Shown one piece after another: positions 8,764 to 16,985 of a stretch of DNA of 64,000 bases. The position numbers and the translations under genes were made by a program. Origin of the DNA: Streptomyces albus subsp. albus (GTDB lineage: Bacteria; Actinomycetota; Actinomycetes; Streptomycetales; Streptomycetaceae); NCBI RefSeq assembly GCF_000719865.1, contig NZ_JOID01000010.1:114946-178945 (forward strand). Reading direction: 5' to 3'. How positions within the stretch are numbered: the stretch's first letter is position 1; every line of letters starts with the position of its first letter. The notes beneath the pieces are model-generated. The model was not told where the DNA came from and did no database searches. It was given only the letters and a program-made list of their open reading frames with translations.

Positions 8764-9795
8764 TCAGTGTTGGTTCAAGCCACTCGTTCCGGCTACGTTC
8801 GCCGGTGACAAATTCGAGCTGTTCGACAACCCGTTTTCATCACTTTCCGAGTGTTCCGGCCGCCGGCGGCCGCGGATCACCAGCACAGCGCCGACGGCGG
8901 TGAGCAGACCGCCCGCGATCCCGCCCCCGAGCGGCGCGGTCTCGCCGAGCAGCTTCAGCCGGCCGCTGTCCTCGGAGGCGAGCTTCACCTGCTCGCGCCG
9001 GGTCGCCTCGGTGAACTCCAGCCGCTTGCTGGCGAGCAGGGTGACCACGTCCTTCTCCGAATCCGGGGCCCGCAGCGTCTTCGTCGGCGCGATCGCCGCG
9101 TTCATGATCCGGCCCGTGCGCGGTTCCACGATCAGCTCGATCCCCGCGTTGGAGTACCACTCCTCGGCCAGCACCTGACCCGACTTCGGCCGGTCCACCA
9201 GCACGCCGGGCACCTGCCGGGTGCCGGTCTTGACGGCCTCGACGGTGCCGGTGAAGCGGTAGCCCTCGTGCCCGTCGATCTCGGTGCTCTCCTCGAACTT
9301 CAGCGGCACGGTGGCACCCAGGGTGCTGTCCCACCAGATGTAGGTGCGCTTCTCGACGTCGAACGGGAACTTCAGGTACGCCTCGCCCTCGAACGTGGGC
9401 TTCTCCTCGCAGCAGTGCACGGGCAGGTTCGTCCGGCGGTCGGTCACCCAGCGTTCGGTGGTCCACTGCAGGGATTTCCGCGGGTCGTCCAGCGGCAGCG
9501 TCTTCGGCGTGTCGATCTGCGTCGACACGTCCCAGACCGCGTTGCCGCTGCGCTCGCCGGCGGCTACGTCTCCCAGCACCCGGCGGGTGATCGTTATCGT
9601 CTGGTCGTCGACCGTGGTGACGGACCCGGTGTCGAAGTAGCTGCCCTTGCCCTGGAAGACCGTCGTGGTGTTCACATCGGTCGGCGTGCGCTTGGCACGC
9701 GGCTCCACGTACCAGGCGAGCAGGGGGGAGAGCACCAGCAGGAAAACTCCGGTGCCCAGCAGAATCAGGGACGGAAGTGAGGTTGAACGGCGCAT
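8764..9795 (-). CDS. DUF3068 (PorA-like) membrane-anchored protein
   Basis: 343 residues. An N-terminal hydrophobic segment (residues 8-28, SLILLGTGVFLLVLSPLL) is followed by the DUF3068-typical opening WYVEPRAKRTP, a large extracytoplasmic beta-rich domain, and a C-terminal hydrophobic helix near residues 295-318 ending in RGRRR. The ends therefore lie at the membrane and the middle outside. DUF3068 proteins are widespread in Actinobacteria, and some are annotated as PorA-family. No catalytic motif is visible. It is the first gene of the minus-strand block and shares a 244-bp upstream region with the divergent DUF2613 gene. Confidence 0.82.
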   Translation of the reverse strand: MRRSTSLPSLILLGTGVFLLVLSPLLAWYVEPRAKRTPTDVNTTTVFQGKGSYFDTGSVTTVDDQTITITRRVLGDVAAGERSGNAVWDVSTQIDTPKTLPLDDPRKSLQWTTERWVTDRRTNLPVHCCEEKPTFEGEAYLKFPFDVEKRTYIWWDSTLGATVPLKFEESTEIDGHEGYRFTGTVEAVKTGTRQVPGVLVDRPKSGQVLAEEWYSNAGIELIVEPRTGRIMNAAIAPTKTLRAPDSEKDVVTLLASKRLEFTEATRREQVKLASEDSGRLKLLGETAPLGGGIAGGLLTAVGAVLVIRGRRRPEHSESDENGLSNSSNLSPANVAGTSGLNQH

Positions 9796-9892
9796 GCGGA
9801 TACTCCGATACGGGCGCGATATGCGGGAGGGCTCATGGGCTGTGCGAAAAGGAATCGCACACGCACGGATGTCGGCCCACCCGACGGCGAGA

Positions 9893-9912
9893 GTTACCTA
9901 CCCCGGAGTAAC
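9893..9912. promoter_or_regulatory. Inverted repeat upstream of the DUF3068 gene
   Basis: On the minus strand this reads GTTACTCCGGGGTAGGTAAC, with GTTAC/GTAAC arms. It sits about 100 bp upstream of the DUF3068 start and resembles the element at 8747-8762. It could be an operator for the envelope block or for the divergent DUF2613 gene. Confidence 0.45.
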
Positions 9913-10039
9913 AGTGCCTGTGAACGGCGAAATTATGCGGAGCTTGACCGCCTGTCAATGCGCTGCGCATACTGACCGCGCCGGACCGGGCCGGCGCGCT
10001 GGGTGACAGACCTCATCGACTGAGAGGCCGATCATCCTC

Positions 10040-10219
10040 ATGTCCAGACTGCTCTCCGCCTTCCTGACCTGCGTCGTCGCCGCCCTTCTGGCCACAGGCG
10101 CCGCCTTCGGAATCGTCGCCGCCCTCGACGCCACACCCGAGCAGCAGAATGTGCCGCTCGTCACGTTCCCCGACCCGCCCGCCGACGGGACGTCCAGCAC
10201 GGGCCCCGGTGCGGACTAG
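10040..10219 (+). CDS. DUF2613-like small membrane protein
   Basis: A 59-residue protein beginning MSRLLSAFLTCVVAALLATG. One hydrophobic segment (residues 4-29) is followed by a short proline-rich tail ending in TSSTGPGAD. Size, topology and position fit the DUF2613 family of tiny actinobacterial single-pass proteins; no function is known. It ends 61 bp before the PucR regulator gene, so the two may be co-transcribed. Confidence 0.65.
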   Translation: MSRLLSAFLTCVVAALLATGAAFGIVAALDATPEQQNVPLVTFPDPPADGTSSTGPGAD

Positions 10220-10280
10220 GTTGGAAAGCTGCAGGCCGGCCGACCGAGCGGCATGTGGACCGGACATCCAGGAGCGGACC

Positions 10281-11495
10281 GTGGAAGCGTCGTCAGCGTG
10301 GCACGACGTGCCGCGAGAGCGGATCCAGCGGTTCGCCGAGCGCGCCCTGGAGGAGATCCCCGAGCTGGCCCAGGACATTCTGGCCGCGATCCAACGGGAG
10401 TACCCGGGTCTGGTCTTCGTCCCCGACGAGTCCGGAGAGCCGAAAGCCCTGGTGGCGATCCGGCACGCACTGGAGCTCTTCGTGGAGCAGATGGCCTCGG
10501 GCTCGGACCGGCCGCGCGCCCTGCTGGAAATGTTCCAGGGCTTCGGGCGCGGCGAGGTCGCGCACGGGCGCAGTCTGGACTCCTTGCAGGGCATCTACCG
10601 GCTGGGCGTGCGCCTCTCCTGGCGGCGTATGGCGGAGATCGGCCAGCAGGTCGACATACCGCCCTCGGCCATGTACGAACTCGCCGAGTCCGCGTTCGAG
10701 TACCTTGACGTCATGGTGGCCCAGTCGGTACGCGGCTACGCCGAGGCCGTCGCCCGCCACGCCGGGGAGCGGCTGCGCCTGCAACGGCTTCTCGTCGATC
10801 TGCTGCTCACCGAGCACCGCACGGATCCGTCCGCCTTCCTCGCCGCCCGCGCGGCCGACGCGGGCTGGCACCTGCCGGAAAAGGTGGCGGTGGCCGTGCT
10901 GCTGCGCCCCGCCCTGGAGGCTGTCGCCCCAGCCGTGGGCGAGGAGGTGCTGCTCGACATGGAGGGTGAGCAGCCGCGCCTGGTCGTGCCGGATCCGGAC
11001 GCCCCCGGACGCGCGGAGTTGCTGCACCGGGCGGTGGCCGGTTGGTCCGGCGCGATCGGCCCGTCGGTTCCCGTGGCGGAGGCCGTCACGTCGCTGCGCT
11101 GGGCGGAGACCGCCGTCGGGATGATCGAGCAGGGCCTGCTGCCGCGAGGGCGGCTCCTGCACTGCGGCGAGCACGTCGAAGCCCTGGTACTGCTCCCTGC
11201 CGGGGAGCTGATCGACGACCTGGCGCGGCGGCGGCTGGCGAAGCTGGACCGGTCCGTCGGCCCGGCGCACGCCCAGCGTCTCGCCGAGACCCTGCTGGCC
11301 TGGCTGGAAACGCGAGGAGGCGCCCCGGAGGTGGCCGCCCGGCTCGGAGTCCATCCGCAGACCGTGCGCTACCGGCTGAAGCAGCTCCGTGAGCTGTGGG
11401 GCGAGGATCTGGACGACCCGGACCGCCGCTTCGAACTGGAGCTGGTGCTCCGTGCCCGGCGGCTGCGCGGAGATCTCGTCCCCCCGCCCGACTGA
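10281..11495 (+). CDS. PucR-family transcriptional regulator
   Basis: 404 residues. The C-terminal segment (about 340-400: ARLGVHPQTVRYRLKQLREL) is the PucR/CdaR helix-turn-helix (HTH_30), preceded by a GGDEF-like/PucR middle region and an N-terminal all-helical sensory domain (RQ-rich, residues 1-170). I chose the GTG at 10281 because GGAG lies 7-8 bp upstream. Longer in-frame starts would run into the small DUF2613 gene. PucR-type proteins usually activate adjacent catabolic genes, but here the downstream neighbour is convergent, so its target is not evident. Confidence 0.85.
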   Translation: MEASSAWHDVPRERIQRFAERALEEIPELAQDILAAIQREYPGLVFVPDESGEPKALVAIRHALELFVEQMASGSDRPRALLEMFQGFGRGEVAHGRSLDSLQGIYRLGVRLSWRRMAEIGQQVDIPPSAMYELAESAFEYLDVMVAQSVRGYAEAVARHAGERLRLQRLLVDLLLTEHRTDPSAFLAARAADAGWHLPEKVAVAVLLRPALEAVAPAVGEEVLLDMEGEQPRLVVPDPDAPGRAELLHRAVAGWSGAIGPSVPVAEAVTSLRWAETAVGMIEQGLLPRGRLLHCGEHVEALVLLPAGELIDDLARRRLAKLDRSVGPAHAQRLAETLLAWLETRGGAPEVAARLGVHPQTVRYRLKQLRELWGEDLDDPDRRFELELVLRARRLRGDLVPPPD

Positions 11496-11526
11496 CCCCG
11501 GGGCGGCGCCGGCGGACCGCCCGGCG

Positions 11527-11571
11527 TCTCCCGCCCGGCCGCGGCAGGGCGCCGCGGCGTGAGGCGGGAGA
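11527..11571. terminator. Bidirectional hairpin between convergent pucR-type and yjbQ-type genes
   Basis: A 9-bp stem (TCTCCCGCC / GGCGGGAGA) encloses a GC-rich loop that can pair further internally. It lies between two convergent stops and lacks a U-tract, as is usual in Streptomyces. Confidence 0.5.
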
Positions 11572-11596
11572 ACGGCCGGGCCCGGGGCGGTGCCGG

Positions 11597-12019
11597 TCAG
11601 CCCAGGAAACTCAACCGGACCTGACGCTCCGGGTTGTCCCTGTTGGTGTCGACCAGGCAGACCGACTGCCAGGTGCCCAGCTCCAGCCGCCCGCCGACCA
11701 CCGGCAGCGTGGCGTGCGGCGGTACGAGAGCGGGGAGGACGTGGTCCCGGCCGTGCCCCGGGCTGCCGTGCCGGTGCCGCCAGCGGTCGTCCGCCGGCAG
11801 CAGGTCGTGCAGCGTGGCGAGCAGGTCGTCGTCGCTGCCCGCGCCGGTTTCCAGGATCGCGATCCCGGCGGTGGCGTGCGGCACGAAGATGTTGAGCAGA
11901 CCGTCGCGCCCGGAGGCCGAGGTGCGCAGGAATTCCACGCAGGCCCCCGTCAGGTCGTGGACCGTCTCCGCGGAGCCGGTGGCGATGTCGATCGTGCGGG
12001 TCGTGAAGGCATCGGACAT
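11597..12019 (-). CDS. YjbQ/UPF0047 family protein
   Basis: 140 residues, the normal size. The family pattern is present: an HATAGI segment near residue 48 and the C-terminal WQSVCLVDTNRDNPERQV signature with the conserved acid/arginine cluster. E. coli YjbQ complements thiamine phosphate synthase mutants weakly and is annotated as a secondary thiamine-phosphate synthase; the physiological role is unsettled. It is convergent with the PucR gene and stands as a probable monocistron. Start: ATG 12019. Confidence 0.88.
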   Translation of the reverse strand: MSDAFTTRTIDIATGSAETVHDLTGACVEFLRTSASGRDGLLNIFVPHATAGIAILETGAGSDDDLLATLHDLLPADDRWRHRHGSPGHGRDHVLPALVPPHATLPVVGGRLELGTWQSVCLVDTNRDNPERQVRLSFLG

Positions 12020-12169
12020 GCCACCATCCTGGCGGACCGGGCCCGGAGGGGCGGACTCCGGGGCCCCATGGCGTTGCCCGGGCCATGGTTCGAGCCATGG
12101 CGCGCCGGGGCACGGAGCGTGGAGGTGGCCGTCGCCGGCGCCGGACAGGCCGCAGGCTGTCCGCCGCGC

Positions 12170-14137
12170 TCAGGGGCCGGCGGCCACCGGCGCGGCCGCG
12201 GTGTCCGGGCCGCTCCGGGTCACGGGAGCCGGGGCGCCGGCCGGGCGGTCGGCTCGGGCGCCGGCAGCGGCACCGTCCTCCGCACTGTTTTCGGTGCCGG
12301 TTCCGTGTGCCTCCCCGGAGTCGGGGGCCGTCTCGGCGTCCCTTCGGACGAGGGCCGCGTAGCGTCCGCCCAGGGCCATGAGTTCCGCGTGGGTGCCGCG
12401 TTCCGCGATCCGCCCGCCGTCGAGGACCACGATCTGGTCCGCCTCGCGGATGGTGGAGAGCCGGTGCGCGATGGTGATCGTCGTGCGCCGCGCGGAGAGC
12501 TCGTCGATCGCGCGCTGCACGGCCTGTTCGGTGTGGATGTCGAGCGCGCTGGTGGCCTCGTCGAGGATGAGGACCGGCGGGTCGCGCAGAATCGTCCGGG
12601 CGATGGCCAGCCGCTGCTTCTCACCGCCGGAGAACCGGTAGCCCCGTTCGCCGACGAGGGTGTCGTAGCCGTCCGGGAGACTCTCGATGTGGTCGTGGAT
12701 CTGGGCGGCCCGGGCGGCCTCCCGGATCTCCTCCTCGGTGGCCTCCGGCTTGGCGAAGCGGAGGTTGTCGGCGACCGAGGCGTGGAAGAGGTACGTCTCC
12801 TGGGAGACGACGCCCACGGCCCGCGCGAGGGTGTCGAAGGAGAGGTCGCGCACGTCGGTCCCGTCCAGCAGGACCCGGCCGCCCGTGACGTCGTACAGCC
12901 GCGGGACCAGATAGCCGAGCGTGCTCTTGCCCGCGCCGGTGGGGCCGACCACGGCGAGGCTGCCCCCGGCCGGGACGGCCAGGTCGAGACCGAAGAGGGT
13001 CGGCGGGCCGCCGCCGGCCCGGTCGTAGTGGAAGTCGACGCCGTCGAAACGCACGTCGCCCCGCACCCGCTCCAGGCGCACCGGGCGCTCCGGTTCGGTG
13101 ATGTCCACCCGGAGGTCGAGGTACTCGAAGATGCGCTGGAAGAGGGCGAGCGACGCCTGCAGCTGAACCCCGGTGGACAGCAGGCTGACCGTGGGCCGGA
13201 ACAGGCCCTGCTGGAGGGAGACGAAGGCCACGAGCGTGCCGATGGAGATCTGCGGTCCCCCGGCCCGCAGCGCCATCCCGGCGGCCCAGTAGATGACCGC
13301 GGGCATGGCGGCCATGACCACGCCGATGACGGCCATGCGCCAGCGGCCCGCCATGCTGGAGCGGATCTCCAGCCGCGCCAGCCGTTCGGACTCGCCCGCG
13401 AACTGCTCCGCCAGGGAGTCCGCCCGCCCCATGGTCCGGCCGAGCAGGATGCCGCTGACGGAGAGGGATTCGGTGACCATGGCGGACATGGCCGCCATCT
13501 GCTTCTGCCGCTGCGCCGTGATCTTCTTCCGCTCCCGTCCCACCCGGCGGCTGATCCAGACGAACAGCGGCAGCAGGAGCAGGGACACCACGGTCAGCCG
13601 CCAGTCCAGGGCCAGCATGGCCACGACGGTGGCGACGACGCTGGTGAGGTTGGAGACCAGCGAGGTCGCGGTGGAGGTGACGGTGGCCTGCATCCCGCCG
13701 ATGTCGTTGGCGATCCGGGACTGGACCTCTCCGGTGCGGGTGCGGGTGAAGAAGGCGAGCGGCATCCGCTGCAGCCGGTCGTAGACGGCGGTGCGCAGGT
13801 CGTGCATCACCCGCTGGCCCACGGTCGTCGAGATCAGCGTCTGCAGCACGCCGAAGACGCCCCCGGCCACGGCCGCGGCCAGCATGCCGAGCGCCAGCAG
13901 GCTCAGCAGACCCGTCCGGCCCTCGGGAATCGCGGTGTCGAGGATTTCGCGCAGCATGAACGGCGTGGCCACGGAGACCAGCGAGGAGGCGCCGACGAGC
14001 AGCCCGACGAGCGCCAGCCGGCCCCGGTACGGGCGGAACAGCCGCAGCACGCGCCGGAGTTCGACCGGGCCTTCCGCGTCGGGCACCGGCGGGGTCCACC
14101 GGCCGTCGGGTCCGGTGCTCAGGTCGTGGTGGCGCAT
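12170..14137 (-). CDS. ABC exporter, fused permease-ATPase half-transporter
   Basis: 655 residues. An N-terminal six-helix ABC-exporter membrane domain (residues 25-330) is followed by an ATPase domain with Walker A GPTGAGKST (near 392), signature FSGGEKQR (near 499), Walker B VLILDEATSALD and the H-loop ITIAHRLS. All catalytic motifs are intact, so this half-transporter should work as a homodimer. The C-terminal 60 residues are low-complexity. It resembles lipid/drug exporters of the MsbA/LmrA type. The substrate is unknown, and it is transcribed away from the L,D-transpeptidase promoter side as a single gene. Confidence 0.88.
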   Translation of the reverse strand: MRHHDLSTGPDGRWTPPVPDAEGPVELRRVLRLFRPYRGRLALVGLLVGASSLVSVATPFMLREILDTAIPEGRTGLLSLLALGMLAAAVAGGVFGVLQTLISTTVGQRVMHDLRTAVYDRLQRMPLAFFTRTRTGEVQSRIANDIGGMQATVTSTATSLVSNLTSVVATVVAMLALDWRLTVVSLLLLPLFVWISRRVGRERKKITAQRQKQMAAMSAMVTESLSVSGILLGRTMGRADSLAEQFAGESERLARLEIRSSMAGRWRMAVIGVVMAAMPAVIYWAAGMALRAGGPQISIGTLVAFVSLQQGLFRPTVSLLSTGVQLQASLALFQRIFEYLDLRVDITEPERPVRLERVRGDVRFDGVDFHYDRAGGGPPTLFGLDLAVPAGGSLAVVGPTGAGKSTLGYLVPRLYDVTGGRVLLDGTDVRDLSFDTLARAVGVVSQETYLFHASVADNLRFAKPEATEEEIREAARAAQIHDHIESLPDGYDTLVGERGYRFSGGEKQRLAIARTILRDPPVLILDEATSALDIHTEQAVQRAIDELSARRTTITIAHRLSTIREADQIVVLDGGRIAERGTHAELMALGGRYAALVRRDAETAPDSGEAHGTGTENSAEDGAAAGARADRPAGAPAPVTRSGPDTAAAPVAAGP

Positions 14138-14284
14138 GGATTCCTTCGCGATGCTGGTGTTCCGGCCGGCGGGGCCTCCGCGGATGGTCGGGCGACGGGC
14201 CCGGGACGGGCCCGCCGGCGGCCTTCGGAGCGTAACCCGCCCGCCGCGGCCGCCTCCCCGGCCGGCGGCCGGGGCCGTGGTCCG

Positions 14285-15007
14285 TCAGCCCTTCAGCATG
14301 TTCTTCTCCCCCATCACCACCACCGGATCCGCCTCGGGGTCGAGCGTGCGCAGCAGGTACTCCATCCCGGTCTTCGGGATGCTGACGCAGCCGGAGGTGC
14401 CGCTGCCGTGGTCCAGATGCAGCCAGATGTAGCCGCCCTTGTCCTCGCCCTCGGGGCGGTTCGGGTCGTTCGGCGGGGTGCCCTTCACCCGGTTGTAGTC
14501 GATGGCGATGACGTAGTCGAAGTCGTGCCAGTGCGTCTCCGGCCAGGAGCGGGGGGCGGCGAAGGCCGCGGAGCGGGTGTACGGCAGTCGCGCGCCGGGG
14601 TCGGCCAGCACGCCGCCGGCGTCGGAGAGCGTGAACACCCCGGACGGGCTGCGCTTGTCGCCCGCGCGGTGGTCCGTCGTCCAGCCCCGCTTGCCGTTGT
14701 GGGCGGGCCAGGCGCGGGCGCGGTCCCAGGTGTCCCCCGTCCGGGTGTAGAGCACGGCTTCGGCGTCGGCGGAGTCCCGGCCCTCGCCGTACACGACGAC
14801 GGCCTGCCGGGAGCTCTCCGGGATCCGCGCCTGAAGCCGGTCGCCGACCCCGGGAAGCCGGGTCGGGTCGGCGGGGGGCGAGGCGTCGCGGGCCGGTCGC
14901 TCCCCGTCCGCGCGCTGGGCACCGCCGCCCGCCGCGCCGCAGCCGGTGAGGAGGGCGGCGGCCGTCAGGGCCGCGGCCGTTGTCCGCTGGATACCGGTGA
15001 TGCGCAT
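14285..15007 (-). CDS. L,D-transpeptidase (YkuD) lipoprotein
   Basis: 240 residues. The N-terminus carries a lipoprotein signal: a hydrophobic stretch ending LLTGCG, with Cys23 as the lipidation site. The YkuD domain follows, with the HLDHGS segment and the catalytic loop GTSGCVSIP (Cys near residue 209). The usual HGC histidine directly before the cysteine is replaced by SG, as in several secreted actinobacterial YkuD proteins. The enzyme would form 3-3 peptidoglycan cross-links or attach proteins outside the membrane. The ATG at 15007 is chosen because it begins the signal peptide; upstream codons have no membrane-export features. It is divergent from the ABC pair that starts 107 bp away. 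Confidence 0.82.
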   Translation of the reverse strand: MRITGIQRTTAAALTAAALLTGCGAAGGGAQRADGERPARDASPPADPTRLPGVGDRLQARIPESSRQAVVVYGEGRDSADAEAVLYTRTGDTWDRARAWPAHNGKRGWTTDHRAGDKRSPSGVFTLSDAGGVLADPGARLPYTRSAAFAAPRSWPETHWHDFDYVIAIDYNRVKGTPPNDPNRPEGEDKGGYIWLHLDHGSGTSGCVSIPKTGMEYLLRTLDPEADPVVVMGEKNMLKG

Positions 15008-15113
15008 GGCTCCATCGTCCCACCCGCCGGAAAACCGGTTGATGCGGAGCGGGGGCGAACGCGAGTCTGGCCACGCTTCCCGACCGCCCGCCGAGACCGA
15101 CCCCTGGGACGTC

Positions 15114-16985
15114 ATGCAGATCAACGATCTTCCGTACACCGACCCGGGCTCCCCGGACGTACGGTCCGGCGGGCGTTTCCTGCTGTGGCTGGGCAGGCGG
15201 CAACTGGGCGGCCAGCTCAAGGCCCTGGGGTGGGGCACGCTCCACATGGCCTCTCTGGCGGCGGTGCCGCTGGTGGTGGGCATCGCCGTGCAGGCCGTGG
15301 TCGACCGTTCCGGCGGACGGCTCGCGCTGGCCGGTGGTCTGATCGCGCTGCTCGGCACGGTGATCGCGGTGGCCGACACCATGCTCCACCGCGCCGCGGT
15401 CACCAACTGGATCACCGCCGCCGCACGGGTGCAGCAGTTGCTGGCCCGCAAGACCGCCGAGATGGGCTCCACCCTGACCCGGAGGGTCGCGGCGGGCGAG
15501 ATCACCGCGGTGTCGACGGGTGACGTGGAGAAGATCGGCTGGTTCGTGGAGGCCCTCTCCCGTTTCACCGCGGCCGCCGTCACGACGGCCGGCGTCTGCG
15601 CGGTCCTGCTCGTGGCCCAGCCGTCCCTGGGGATGGTCGTGGCCGTGGGCGTACCGCTGCTGGTGCTGGCGGTGCTGCCGCTGCTGCCGCCCGCCACCCG
15701 CCGGGCCGACGAGCAGCGGGCCAAGGCGGGCCGTGCCACGGAGCTGGCCTCGGACACGGTGGCCGGGCTGCGGGTGCTGCGCGGCATCGGCGGCGAGGAA
15801 TTGTTCCTGGACCGCTACCGGCGGGCCTCCCAGGAGGTCCGGAGCGCCGCCGTGCGCAGCGCCCGCATGTGGGCGCTGATCAGCGCGGTGCAGGTGCTCC
15901 TGCCGGGGCTGCTGCTGACCGGGGTGGTCTGGTACGGCGTCACGCTGGCCCGGGCAGGGCGGATCTCCCTCGGCGAACTGGTCGCCGTCTACGGCGCGGT
16001 GACCTTCCTGCTGTTCCCGCTGCGGCACTTCGAGGAGATCGCGATGGCGTACTCCTTCTCCAAGCCGTCGGCGAAGCGCGCCGCGCGCGTGCTGGCGCTG
16101 CGCCGGACCCGTCCGGCCGGGCCGGGCACCGGATCCGGGAGTGCCGGTGGCACGGGCGGTACCGGAAGCCCGCTGACGGGAGATCTGTACGACCCGGTGA
16201 GCGGGCTGCACGCGCCGGCCGGGCTGCTGACCGTCGCCGTCTGCGGTGACCCGGACGCGGCCGGACGGCTCGCCGACCGGCTCGGCGGGCACGCCCCGCA
16301 GCGGGAGGAGGAACCGGACCGGCCGTCCGTCCTGCTGGGCGGTGCGCCGCTCGACGAGCTCCCGCTGGAGGAGGCCAGGACGGCCGTCCTCGTCCAGGAC
16401 AAGGACCCGGTGCTGCTGTCCGGCACCCTCCGGGAGCTCCTCGACGTTCCCTCACGGGGCACGGTCACGGCGGCGGACGCGCTGGAGGCCGCCCAGTGCG
16501 GTGACGTGCTGACCGCACTCGCCCAGGGCACCGGCGGCGGTTCGGGTGATCCGCGGGAGGCGCGGATCACCGAGCGCGGGCGTTCACTGTCCGGCGGGCA
16601 GCGGCAGCGGCTGGCGCTGGCGCGCTCGCTGGTGACGGACCCGGAGGTGCTGGTGCTGGACGAGCCGACGAGTGCCGTCGACTCGCACACCGAGGCGCGG
16701 ATCGCCGACGGGCTGCGGAAGCTGCGCGAGGGCCGGACGACGGTGGTCCTCTCCTCCAGCCCTCTGCTGCTGGACCGGGCCGACCGGGTGGTGTTCCTGC
16801 CCGACGGGGAGACCGCCGCGGTCGGCACCCACCGCGAACTGCTGCGCACCCACCCCGGGTACCGGGCCGTGGTCACCCGCGGCGCGGAGGACTCGGAGGA
16901 TGAGCCGCCCCGCACGGCCGCGGCGCACCACCGGAACGGCCCGGCGGCACAGGCCGTCCGGGCGGAGATCGAGGAGACGGCATGA
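15114..16985 (+). CDS. ABC exporter half with degenerate Walker A (heterodimer partner 1)
   Basis: 623 residues: a six-helix exporter membrane domain (about 30-320), then an ATPase domain. Walker A is lost: where GxxGxGKS/T is expected (near residue 372) the sequence reads VCGDPDAAGRLADRL. The H-loop histidine is also replaced (VVLSSSPLLL near 547). The signature LSGGQRQR (near 492) and Walker B VLVLDEPTSAVD are intact. This is the degenerate half of an asymmetric heterodimer whose other half is encoded immediately downstream, with an ATGA overlap. ATG 15114 is the first start consistent with a short cytosolic N-terminus (MQINDLPYTD). Confidence 0.9.
   Translation: MQINDLPYTDPGSPDVRSGGRFLLWLGRRQLGGQLKALGWGTLHMASLAAVPLVVGIAVQAVVDRSGGRLALAGGLIALLGTVIAVADTMLHRAAVTNWITAAARVQQLLARKTAEMGSTLTRRVAAGEITAVSTGDVEKIGWFVEALSRFTAAAVTTAGVCAVLLVAQPSLGMVVAVGVPLLVLAVLPLLPPATRRADEQRAKAGRATELASDTVAGLRVLRGIGGEELFLDRYRRASQEVRSAAVRSARMWALISAVQVLLPGLLLTGVVWYGVTLARAGRISLGELVAVYGAVTFLLFPLRHFEEIAMAYSFSKPSAKRAARVLALRRTRPAGPGTGSGSAGGTGGTGSPLTGDLYDPVSGLHAPAGLLTVAVCGDPDAAGRLADRLGGHAPQREEEPDRPSVLLGGAPLDELPLEEARTAVLVQDKDPVLLSGTLRELLDVPSRGTVTAADALEAAQCGDVLTALAQGTGGGSGDPREARITERGRSLSGGQRQRLALARSLVTDPEVLVLDEPTSAVDSHTEARIADGLRKLREGRTTVVLSSSPLLLDRADRVVFLPDGETAAVGTHRELLRTHPGYRAVVTRGAEDSEDEPPRTAAAHHRNGPAAQAVRAEIEETA

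Noticed and set aside
12621..16292. Long minus-strand frame spanning several ABC genes
   Set aside because: Low-complexity Arg/Gly/Pro translation with no domain; the ABC and transpeptidase genes in other frames explain the region.
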